Assembly (NCBI GenBank): GCA_022616575.1
Contig: JAKEEN010000224.1
Coordinates: forward strand, 1-5,685
DNA from: Flammeovirgaceae bacterium
GTDB taxonomy: Bacteria > Bacteroidota > Bacteroidia > Cytophagales > Cyclobacteriaceae
Length of the DNA stretch: 5,685 bases
Direction: 5' to 3'
This document shows positions 1 through 5,685 of the stretch, in pieces (the first letter of the stretch is position 1; each line of letters starts with the position of its first letter). Under the pieces are notes generated by a model. That model saw only the letters and a list, made by a program, of their open reading frames with translations. It had not been told where the DNA came from and did not search any database. The position numbers were made by a program, and so were the translations under genes.

Positions 1-2343
1 CTTTGGCTCTTCCTTCTTCTTTACAAATCTACCAAACCGGCCTTTTTTCTCGGGCGCAGCTTCCGCCAGTGCAAGACACTCTTCTAATGTTAGTTCGGCA
101 GCTTCTTTTCCTTTCGGGATTTTTACATTCTTTTTACCAGCTTTGATGTAAGCGCCCCAACGGCCATTCAGTATTTGCACATCGGGGTTCTCTTTAAAAT
201 CTTTAATTAGCTTATTGGCATCAGCAACGCGTTTGTGATTGATCAATTCAACAGCGCGCGCCTCGGTAATCGTGTACGGGTCATCATCCTTAGGGATTGA
301 AACAAACTTTTTATCGTGTAAAACATAAGGACCGAAGCGTCCAATATTTACCACAATAGGTTTATCTTCAAAATGCCCAACTTCACGCGGCATTTTCAAT
401 AACGAGAGCGCATCCTCAAGGGTGATGTTCTCAATAAACTGTCCGGGGCGGAGACTCGCAAATTTAGGTTTCTCTCCCCCATTGTCATCAGGGTTCTCTC
501 CTATTTGCACATAGGCTCCAAATTTTCCCAGCTTAACATAAACATTTTTGCCTGTTTTCGGATCAATACCTAACTCTCTATTCTTTCCTACCGATGATCG
601 TTCAACTTTCTCAGTCTTCGAAACTTTTTTATGAAAGGGCTGATAGAAATCATCAATCATCTTCTTCCATTGCAACTTGCCATTGGCTATCTCGTCAAAC
701 TCTTGCTCGATTTCAGAAGTAAAGGAGAAATCGGTGATATCAGGAAAATGCTCTACCAGAAAATCATTCACCACCATGGCCGTGTTGGTTGGGAATAATT
801 TATTTTTTTCCGCTCCGGTTATCTCTGTCAGCGTTTCTTTGTGAACAGAATCATTATTTAAAGTCAGGACCCGGTAGTGGCGATCCTTCCCTTCACGCGC
901 CTCTTTAACAACATAATTTCTTTTTTGAATAGTTGAAATGGTTGGTGCATACGTGGAGGGTCTGCCAATTCCCAGTTCTTCCAGCCGCTTCACCAAACTT
1001 GCTTCAGTGTAACGTGCGGGGGGACGCGTAAATTCCTGCCTGGCACGCATTTCAAACAAATTCAATTTTTGACCGACCAAAATTGGTGGCAACATGTTTT
1101 TATGTTCTTCAGCATCATCATCCTCATCGCTTGACTCTATATATACTTTGAGAAATCCATCAAAAGTAATCACTTCACCACTTGCCTCGAGAGACTCCTT
1201 GTTTGTAGAAATTCCAATCGTTGCTATTGTTTTTTCGATTTCTGCATTTGCCATCTGTGAAGCAATAGCACGTTTCCAAATCAAGTCATACAATCGTTGT
1301 GCACTTGAGTCCATGCCTACATCGGTAACGGAAAAATCTGTAGGGCGAATGGCTTCGTGGGCTTCCTGTGCCGTTGATGATTTGGTCTGGAATCTTCTCT
1401 CATTTACATATTGCTTTCCGTAATTCTTAGAAATTTCACTGACAGCCGCTTTGATGGCGTCTTCCGAAAGATTTACAGAATCAGTACGCATATAAGAAAT
1501 CTTACCGGCTTCATATAAAATCTGTGCAACTGTCATAGTTCGGGTAACCGAATAGCCAAGCTTTCGGCTGGCTTCCTGCTGTAATGTTGAAGTGGTGAAA
1601 GGAGCCGATGGAGTTCGTTTTGAAGGTTTTTTCTCAAGGCTTGTTACTGTATATGTGGCACCCTTGCACGACTCCAAAAATTTCAACGCTTCATCTTCTG
1701 AACTAAATTTCTTTGGTAACTCCGCTTCAAGTTGCTTCTTTCCTTCTAATAAAAACAGGGCTTTTACTTTAAAACTTGATTTTGCCTGAAACTCATTAAT
1801 CTCACGTTCGCGTTCTACAACCAAACGCACTGCCACGGATTGCACACGCCCGGCTGATAAACCGGTTTTAATTTTTTTCCAGAGAATAGGCGAAAGCTCG
1901 TACCCTACGAGTCTGTCAAGCACTCTTCGTGCCTGCTGGGCATTCACTAAATCTATATCGATTCCTCGCGGAGTCTCTAATGCATTGAGAATTGCCTTCT
2001 TGGTAATTTCTGTAAATACAATTCTCCGTGTTTTCTTGTCATTTAAGTCAAGTACTTCCTTTAAATGCCATGAAATCGCTTCCCCCTCGCGGTCTTCATC
2101 GCTTGCCAGGTAAACCATCTCAGCTTCTTCTGACAGCTTCTTTAATTTATTGATGACATCCTTTTTTTCAGGACTGATTTCATACGTTGGTTCGTATCCA
2201 TTTTCAATATCAATGGCGTCTCCCCCCTTCGGTAAATCGCGTATGTGCCCCATGCTGGAAGCCACCTTAAAATCCTTTCCCAGGTAGCCTTCAATCGTTT
2301 TAGCTTTGGCAGGAGATTCAACAATTACAAGATTTTTTGACAT
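1..2343 (-). CDS. topA: DNA topoisomerase I (type IA), 3' end beyond window
   Basis: Type IA topoisomerase that relaxes negative supercoils by cutting one strand through a 5'-phosphotyrosine. I read 781 codons without a stop; the gene runs off the left edge. The start is ATG at 2343-2341, giving MSKNLVIVESPAKAKTIEGY, the usual TopA N-terminus. The Toprim domain covers about residues 3-115, with Glu9 and the acidic triad Asp82, Asp84, Glu86 in SDEDREGEA. The catalytic tyrosine is Tyr284 in ISYMRTDS, followed by Arg286. A conserved core motif, RPPARYTEASLVKRLEELGIGRPSTYA, is encoded at about 945-1020. The C-terminal part has three Toprim-C-type repeats with an [KR][FW]GxY core (about residues 600-612, 665-682 and 722-743), then a Lys-rich stretch starting GRFGRFVKKKEEPK. 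No Cys4 zinc finger is seen, as is usual in Bacteroidota. The gene is divergent from the phosphatase gene. Identification is very secure; only the extreme C-terminus is missing. Confidence 0.98.
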   Translation of the reverse strand, partial: MSKNLVIVESPAKAKTIEGYLGKDFKVASSMGHIRDLPKGGDAIDIENGYEPTYEISPEKKDVINKLKKLSEEAEMVYLASDEDREGEAISWHLKEVLDLNDKKTRRIVFTEITKKAILNALETPRGIDIDLVNAQQARRVLDRLVGYELSPILWKKIKTGLSAGRVQSVAVRLVVEREREINEFQAKSSFKVKALFLLEGKKQLEAELPKKFSSEDEALKFLESCKGATYTVTSLEKKPSKRTPSAPFTTSTLQQEASRKLGYSVTRTMTVAQILYEAGKISYMRTDSVNLSEDAIKAAVSEISKNYGKQYVNERRFQTKSSTAQEAHEAIRPTDFSVTDVGMDSSAQRLYDLIWKRAIASQMANAEIEKTIATIGISTNKESLEASGEVITFDGFLKVYIESSDEDDDAEEHKNMLPPILVGQKLNLFEMRARQEFTRPPARYTEASLVKRLEELGIGRPSTYAPTISTIQKRNYVVKEAREGKDRHYRVLTLNNDSVHKETLTEITGAEKNKLFPTNTAMVVNDFLVEHFPDITDFSFTSEIEQEFDEIANGKLQWKKMIDDFYQPFHKKVSKTEKVERSSVGKNRELGIDPKTGKNVYVKLGKFGAYVQIGENPDDNGGEKPKFASLRPGQFIENITLEDALSLLKMPREVGHFEDKPIVVNIGRFGPYVLHDKKFVSIPKDDDPYTITEARAVELINHKRVADANKLIKDFKENPDVQILNGRWGAYIKAGKKNVKIPKGKEAAELTLEECLALAEAAPEKKGRFGRFVKKKEEPK

Positions 2344-2365
2344 GCTTTTTTGTGCTCGTTCGGGT

Positions 2366-2394
2366 CAAATATGCTAATTTTTTAAAAAATCAAA
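2366..2394 (-). promoter_or_regulatory. Candidate topA promoter (Bacteroidota type)
   Basis: Read on the minus strand, TTTG (2394-2391) is followed by 17 bases and then CATATTTG (2373-2366). This is one mismatch from the Bacteroidota -7 consensus TAnnTTTG, with a plausible -33 element. The -7 box ends 22 bases before the topA ATG, so the leader would be short, about 15 bases. The spacer contains the 14-bp A/T palindrome at 2377-2390. The assignment rests on consensus matching only. Confidence 0.4.
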
Positions 2395-2424
2395 TTGGAG
2401 TGAGTAATATTGAGCCTGATTTTG
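2395..2424 (+). promoter_or_regulatory. Candidate promoter of the phosphatase-ureohydrolase pair
   Basis: On the plus strand TTG (2395-2397) is followed by 19 bases and TGATTTTG (2417-2424), one mismatch from TAnnTTTG. The -7 box ends 22 bases before the GTG start at 2447. The -33 element abuts the -33 of the topA promoter candidate, so the two would be back to back. An alternative is TTTG at 2349-2352 with TAATTTTT at 2375-2382, but its 22-base spacer is long. Weak evidence, by consensus and spacing only. Confidence 0.3.
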
Positions 2425-2446
2425 ATTTAGAAAACAACCCCATTTC

Positions 2447-2929
2447 GTGTACACACTTTTACTTGTCAGGCATGCTCAAAGTGCTGAGAAACAGCATGGT
2501 CAGGCTGACCGTGAGCGCGAACTCACACAATTTGGCATCACACAAAGTATGCAACTTGGAAATTATCTCGCTCACCAGAATTTTAACCTCGATTTAATTC
2601 TAACAAGCCCCGCTGCCCGCGCTTTAACGACTGCTCAACTTATTTCTGATGTGTTAAAAAATAATTCGATAGTTCTGGAAGAACCTGAATTATATGATGC
2701 ATCACCCAGAACATTCCTGCAAGCAATTTCTGCCATTGACGGAAACCAGAGAAATGTCTTAGCCGTGGGCCACAACCCAACCATTAGTCACGTGGCCGAG
2801 TACTTAACGAAAGCAGAGATTGGAGATATACTTCCTTGTGGGTTAGTGATTGTGAAATTTACAATTTCCGATTGGAATGAAATACAATCAGCACAAGGAG
2901 AACTCATCGATATAATTAATCCGGTTTAA
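2447..2929 (+). CDS. SixA-like histidine phosphatase family protein
   Basis: A 160-residue member of the histidine phosphatase (phosphoglycerate mutase-like) superfamily, closest by size and layout to SixA, which removes phosphate from phosphohistidine on signalling proteins. The N-terminus LLLVRHAQSA carries the catalytic RH pair (Arg8, His9). LTSPAARALTTAQLI contains the second phosphate-binding Arg58. The stretch around Glu81 (ELYDAS) fits the position of the general acid, and VGHNPTI supplies His109. SixA proteins are about this long and lack the large insertions of phosphoglycerate mutases. No signal peptide or membrane segment is seen, so it is probably cytoplasmic. The start is GTG: an in-frame stop lies at 2423-2425 and no ATG occurs between, and beginning there places RHA at the normal distance from the N-terminus. 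No Shine-Dalgarno motif precedes it. It ends 15 bp before the ureohydrolase gene, so co-transcription is likely. The family is secure; the phosphohistidine substrate is inferred. Confidence 0.9.
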   Translation: MYTLLLVRHAQSAEKQHGQADRERELTQFGITQSMQLGNYLAHQNFNLDLILTSPAARALTTAQLISDVLKNNSIVLEEPELYDASPRTFLQAISAIDGNQRNVLAVGHNPTISHVAEYLTKAEIGDILPCGLVIVKFTISDWNEIQSAQGELIDIINPV

Positions 2930-2944
2930 TTTTTTTCTACCAAT

Positions 2945-4003
2945 ATGACAAGCAAAGAAGAAGCGATTCAAAATTTTGATCCGAACGCACCCGGAGCATC
3001 CGGAGATTTATTTGGACTTCCCTTCACACCGGAAAACGCAGAATTGATTTTAGTTCCTGTACCATGGGAAGTTACAGTTTCCTATCATGCAGGAACAGCA
3101 CAAGGACCTGAGGCCATTCTTGAAGCATCGGGGCAAGTAGATCTTTTTGTAAAAGATATTCCGGATGCATGGAAGCTCGGCATCGCCATGCAGCCCATTC
3201 CTGAAAATCTAAAGGTAGAAAACAAAAGGCTCAGAGAACTCGCCTCACAATACATTGAATCATTAGCGGAAGGCGGAGAAGTAAATCCGAATAATCCGGT
3301 GATTGCTAAAATCAATGAGGCTTGTGAGAACTTAAATATTTATGTGAAGTCACAAACACAAAAATATTTAAAGGAAGGTAAGCTCGTAGGCTTGGTGGGC
3401 GGAGATCACAGTACACCCTTAGGTTTCTTGCGTGCGTTAAGTGAAAAGTATGATCGCTTCGGGATTTTACAAATCGATGCCCATGCCGATTTGAGAAAAG
3501 CGTATGAAGGTTTTACTTATTCACATGCTTCCATCATGTACAATGCACTGAAGTTGCCGGCTGTAAATCGCCTTGTACAGTTTGGCATTCGCGATTATTG
3601 TGAAGAAGAAGTGAACGTAATTCAACGGGCGATGGGCAGGGTAAAAACTTTCTTCGATGAAGATATTAAGGCTATGCAGTATGAAGGAAAAACCTGGGAA
3701 GCAATCTGCAAACAAATAGTTCATGAATTACCAGAGTATGTTTACATCAGCTTCGATATTGACGGCCTCGATCCAAAACTTTGTCCGAACACAGGAACGC
3801 CCGTTGCCGGTGGCTTTGAATTTCACCAGGTGGTTTACCTTGTTAAACAGGTTGTGCTATCCGGTAAACGAATCATTGGTTTTGATTTGAACGAAGTGGC
3901 ACCCGGAGAAACGGATTGGGATGCGAATGTAGGCGCAAGATTATTATATCAGCTTTGCAATTGGATGGCGGTTTCAAATAAGAAGTTATCTGTTATCAGT
4001 TAA
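2945..4003 (+). CDS. Agmatinase/arginase-family ureohydrolase
   Basis: A 352-residue ureohydrolase, a binuclear manganese enzyme that splits a guanidino group to release urea. The family metal ligands are all present: His155 in GGDHS; Asp178, His180 and Asp182 in DAHADLR; Asp271 and Asp273 in SFDIDGLDP. Glu317 in DLNEVAPGE matches the conserved active-site glutamate. The segment DAHADLRKAYEGFTYSHAS resembles agmatinases more than arginases, so agmatine to putrescine plus urea is the favoured reaction. Arginase, formimidoylglutamase or guanidinobutyrase activity is not excluded. At 352 residues it is longer than the roughly 300-residue enterobacterial SpeB; the extra length includes an N-terminal extension and a charged region at about residues 85-145. 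It appears cytoplasmic. The ATG at 2945 follows the phosphatase stop by 15 bp with no Shine-Dalgarno motif. No arginine decarboxylase gene is in view to support the pathway. Confidence 0.92.
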   Translation: MTSKEEAIQNFDPNAPGASGDLFGLPFTPENAELILVPVPWEVTVSYHAGTAQGPEAILEASGQVDLFVKDIPDAWKLGIAMQPIPENLKVENKRLRELASQYIESLAEGGEVNPNNPVIAKINEACENLNIYVKSQTQKYLKEGKLVGLVGGDHSTPLGFLRALSEKYDRFGILQIDAHADLRKAYEGFTYSHASIMYNALKLPAVNRLVQFGIRDYCEEEVNVIQRAMGRVKTFFDEDIKAMQYEGKTWEAICKQIVHELPEYVYISFDIDGLDPKLCPNTGTPVAGGFEFHQVVYLVKQVVLSGKRIIGFDLNEVAPGETDWDANVGARLLYQLCNWMAVSNKKLSVIS

Positions 4004-4120
4004 TAGGGGGGTCAGTTTCCACGTGACTTGACGGGACACAATAAAATGTAAGGTCAGTCCTGCTATTCACTGAAAGGTGATCAAACTTTTCCCTATTTTG
4101 CGCTCTTATTCATACTAATA
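4004..4120. other. Intergenic region before the symporter
   Basis: This 117-bp gap has no convincing ORF or strong terminator. It contains a run of six G (4006-4011), the heptamer GGTCAGT twice in direct orientation (4010-4016 and 4052-4058, 42 bp apart), and a short inverted pair TCAC (4067-4070) / GTGA (4077-4080). Any of these could be an operator, but each could arise by chance. The symporter may have its own promoter here. Confidence 0.5.
4094..4100 (+). promoter_or_regulatory. Possible -7 element of the symporter promoter
   Basis: TATTTTG is one base shorter than the Bacteroidota TAnnTTTG box. It ends 20 bases before the ATG at 4121, similar to the spacing of the two other candidate promoters in this window. 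No good TTG-type -33 element is found at the expected distance upstream, so this is tentative. Confidence 0.2.
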
Positions 4121-5512
4121 ATGAGCGAATTCATCAGTACTGTAGCGAATGGAATCTGGAATCCTGTTTTGTTCTTACTTATTCTTGGCGGGCTATTTTT
4201 TTTAATCTATTCAAGGTTTGCTCAGTATAAGTATCTGGGTCATGCCATTGCCGTATTGCGCGGAAAATACGATGACCCAAACGACCCGGGTCATATCAGC
4301 GCTTATGAAGCACTATCAACCGCTCTTGCATCAACCGTGGGGATGGGAAATATTGCAGGTGTTGCAGTTTCAATTTCGATCGGTGGACCGGGTGCTTTAT
4401 TCTGGATGTGGGTAACTGCATTTGTGGGCATGTCGAGTAATTTTTTTACATCCACCTTGTCTGTCATGTTTCGCGGAAAAGACTCTGCCGGACAAATACA
4501 AGGCGGACCCATGTATGTAATTCGCGAAGCATTGGGAAAAAACTGGCAGCCTCTGGCGGCTATATTTTGTGTATGCGCCATGGTGGGGTGTCTCCCGATC
4601 TTTCAGGCTAACCAATTAACACAAGCCATCATTGATATTGGGATTACTTCAGAATCTGCCAAAGCTGCAAGTTTTAAATTATTTGGTTTCACTATTAACA
4701 CAGCCAAGTTTACTATTGGCTCGGTCCTCATGATCATTTCCGGTTTCGTGATTATCGGTGGCATTCAGCGCATTGGGAGTTGGGCCGGTAAAATGGTGCC
4801 ACTGATGATTATTGTTTACTTCGGCACGGTGACCACTATTTTATTTTTGCATATCGAAAAGGTACCTCATTATTTTTGGATGATTATTACCGATGCCTTT
4901 GCTGCAGAAAATTATCATGGCAATCCGGCCTTGGGTGGAATGTTAGGGGGATTGATTGTTGCCGGAGTTCGCAGGGCCGCCTTCTCTAATGAAGCAGGTA
5001 TTGGTACTGCACCCATGGCATTGGGTGCCTCCAAAAGTAAAGAGCCTATTCGGGAAGGGCTGGTCTCGATGTTAAGTCCTGCCATTGATACCTTGTTGGT
5101 TTGTACGCTTACGGCCTTGGCAATCTTAGTTACCGATGTTTGGAAAACTTCAGGGGCAACCGGGGTAACGTTAACTTTAACCGCCTTTGAAAGTTCATTG
5201 GGTCTTATCGGAAAAATACTCTTATTAGTAAGTGCATTTTTCTTTGCTATAACTTCCCTCTTCTCTTATAGTTATTATGGAAACAAGTCAATTTCATTTT
5301 TAGCAGGCGTTAAGGCGGGAAGAATTTATGATTACTTTTATTTGATAACCATTGTGCTGGGAGCCATTGCGTCAATTACTGATGTCATCAACATAATCGA
5401 TATAGCTTACGCTATTATGGCTTTTCCTACCATGGTCTCTGGATTTATTTTGGCACCGAAGGTTATGAAGGAAGCAAAAGCATATTTTGAACGATTGAAA
5501 TTGGAGAAGTAG
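4121..5512 (+). CDS. AGCS-family sodium:alanine/glycine symporter
   Basis: A 463-residue inner-membrane transporter of the alanine or glycine:cation symporter (AGCS) family, which imports D/L-alanine or glycine with Na+. Clear family motifs are VGMGNIAGVAVSISIGGPGA (residues 73-92), the cytoplasmic-type GGPMYV (128-133), AAFSNEAGIGTAPMALGAS (286-304) and FSYSYYGNKS (381-390). Hydrophobic segments lie at about 13-31, 68-88, 91-112, 143-160, 197-217, 222-245, 271-285, 316-338, 362-386, 404-425 and 428-446, consistent with about 10-11 helices. The length is normal for the family and the protein ends with a short charged tail, so it appears intact. The ATG at 4121 is preceded by A/T-rich TACTAATA without a Shine-Dalgarno motif. 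Which amino acid it carries cannot be read from the sequence. Oddity: its last codon and TAG stop (AAG TAG) lie within a 12-base repeat word, AAGTAGAGACGC, that recurs in the palindrome just downstream. Confidence 0.96.
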   Translation: MSEFISTVANGIWNPVLFLLILGGLFFLIYSRFAQYKYLGHAIAVLRGKYDDPNDPGHISAYEALSTALASTVGMGNIAGVAVSISIGGPGALFWMWVTAFVGMSSNFFTSTLSVMFRGKDSAGQIQGGPMYVIREALGKNWQPLAAIFCVCAMVGCLPIFQANQLTQAIIDIGITSESAKAASFKLFGFTINTAKFTIGSVLMIISGFVIIGGIQRIGSWAGKMVPLMIIVYFGTVTTILFLHIEKVPHYFWMIITDAFAAENYHGNPALGGMLGGLIVAGVRRAAFSNEAGIGTAPMALGASKSKEPIREGLVSMLSPAIDTLLVCTLTALAILVTDVWKTSGATGVTLTLTAFESSLGLIGKILLLVSAFFFAITSLFSYSYYGNKSISFLAGVKAGRIYDYFYLITIVLGAIASITDVINIIDIAYAIMAFPTMVSGFILAPKVMKEAKAYFERLKLEK

Positions 5513-5542
5513 AGACGCTTGAGTTTGATAAAGTAGAGACGC
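5507..5542 (+). repeat. Direct repeat AAGTAGAGACGC, two copies 24 bp apart
   Basis: The 12-base word occurs exactly at 5507-5518 and 5531-5542. The first copy contains the last Lys codon and the stop codon of the symporter gene. The second copy forms part of the left arm of the 50-bp palindrome. A third copy, inverted, lies at 5551-5562 and supplies the stop of the opposing gene. The 12 bases between the two direct copies (5519-5530) contain AGTTTGATA, an inverted copy of the end of the opposing gene. Confidence 0.9.
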
Positions 5543-5571
5543 ACAATTGTGCGTCTCTACTTTATCAAACT
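5522..5571. repeat. Perfect 50-bp palindrome between convergent genes (REP/MITE-like)
   Basis: Every base from 5522 to 5546 pairs with its partner from 5571 back to 5547; the centre is CACAATTGTG. The inner 28 bp (GTAGAGACGCAC and its complement around AATT, 5533-5560) resembles, from memory, a GTAGAGACGC...GCGTCTCTAC dispersed repeat common in Bacteroidota and cyanobacterial genomes; this was not checked against any database. As RNA it would form a hairpin of about 23 pairs with an AAUU loop from either strand. It lies entirely between the symporter stop and the opposing gene, overlapping the last 15 bases of that gene including its stop. Confidence 0.95.
5522..5571. terminator. Possible bidirectional terminator hairpin
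   Basis: The palindrome begins 10 bp after the symporter stop and faces a gene ending from the other side. Its transcript would fold into a very stable stem in both directions. Neither side is followed by a clear U-tract (plus strand continues TTCCTACGG; minus strand continues CAAGCGTCTC), so it is not a classical intrinsic terminator. Transcript-end protection or termination is inferred only from position and structure. Confidence 0.4.
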
Positions 5572-5685
5572 TCCTACGGTATTTCCTATCGCTTGCTTCT
5601 TCTCTGAAGTGAATGGATAGTCAAACAGGCCCTGATCTTTGATGGCTTCCTCCACTTTATGCGGAACATATTTTTCCCAGCCGGC
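5557..5685 (-). CDS. C-terminal 42 residues of an unidentified protein, 5' end beyond window
   Basis: On the minus strand an open frame enters from the right edge, reads AGWEKYVPHKVEEAIKDQGL then FDYPFTSEKKQAIGNTVGSLIK, and stops at TAG (5559-5557). The soluble, charged, helix-prone composition, the codon use like that of the neighbouring genes, and its convergence with the symporter support a real gene end rather than a chance frame. I do not recognise the family from this fragment and give no function. The final codons (AGT TTG ATA AAG TAG) make up the right arm of the 50-bp palindrome, so the last four residues, SLIK, and the stop are encoded by repeat sequence. A chance frame remains possible because only 42 codons are visible. 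Confidence 0.65.
   Translation of the reverse strand, partial: AGWEKYVPHKVEEAIKDQGLFDYPFTSEKKQAIGNTVGSLIK

Noticed and set aside
1094..1789. Plus-strand open frames at 1094-1423 and 1592-1789
   Set aside because: Both lie antisense to continuous, conserved topA coding sequence and show low-complexity Ser/Phe-rich composition typical of a reverse-frame shadow.
2337..2597. Plus-strand 86-codon open frame overlapping the phosphatase gene start
   Set aside because: It begins inside topA on the other strand, runs out of frame through the well-supported phosphatase gene, and has no recognisable motif. The phosphatase frame carries all catalytic residues.
2930..2944. T-run after the phosphatase stop as a terminator
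   Set aside because: There is a run of T but no preceding GC-rich inverted repeat, and the next gene begins at once on the same strand.
3085..3724. Minus-strand open frames at 3085-3315 and 3521-3724
   Set aside because: They are antisense to the ureohydrolase gene, which has all its metal-binding motifs in the plus frame; no independent support exists.
4010..4029. Possible terminator after the ureohydrolase gene (GTCA...TGAC)
   Set aside because: The stem has only four Watson-Crick pairs and no following U-tract, too weak to call a terminator.
4218..4615. Open frames at 4218-4415 (plus) and 4303-4615 (minus)
   Set aside because: They overlap the symporter's most conserved region in other frames and have no family motif.
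5557..5685. Symporter truncated by the repeat insertion
   Set aside because: The symporter has normal family length and all late transmembrane segments, with a usual short charged tail, so the repeat at most replaced the last codon or stop.

Overview
This window looks like chromosomal DNA from a member of the Bacteroidota, possibly a Cytophagales-type bacterium (inference). The reasons are AT-leaning codon use, no Shine-Dalgarno motif before any of the three starts I could place with an upstream region, candidate promoter elements resembling the Bacteroidota TTTG / TAnnTTTG pattern, and a TopA whose C-terminus carries repeated Toprim-C domains instead of zinc fingers. No phage, transposase, CRISPR array, tRNA or rRNA was seen.

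Layout: the minus strand from the left edge to 2343 is the first 781 codons of DNA topoisomerase I (topA), open at its 3' end. A 103-bp divergent region (2344-2446) holds what look like back-to-back promoters. To the right, on the plus strand, come a SixA-like histidine phosphatase (2447-2929, GTG start) and, 15 bp later, an agmatinase/arginase-family ureohydrolase (2945-4003); these two are probably one transcript. After a 117-bp gap comes an AGCS-family sodium:alanine/glycine symporter (4121-5512). The last 129 bases hold the C-terminal 42 residues of an unidentified minus-strand gene that converges on the symporter.

The convergent junction (about 5507-5571) is the most unusual part. A perfect 50-bp palindrome fills the space between the two genes. 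The stop codons of BOTH genes lie inside copies of the same 12-base word AAGTAGAGACGC. The palindrome arm on the symporter side is an inverted copy of the last codons of the opposing gene. This fits a REP/MITE-like repeat that supplies stop codons to its neighbours, followed by a hairpin-templated inverted duplication. It may also act as a bidirectional terminator.

The genes do not form one evident pathway. TopA relaxes supercoils, SixA-like proteins remove phosphate from phosphohistidine, the ureohydrolase would make putrescine and urea from agmatine, and the symporter imports small amino acids with sodium. I see no undescribed multi-gene system here; the novelty, if any, is in the repeat junction.
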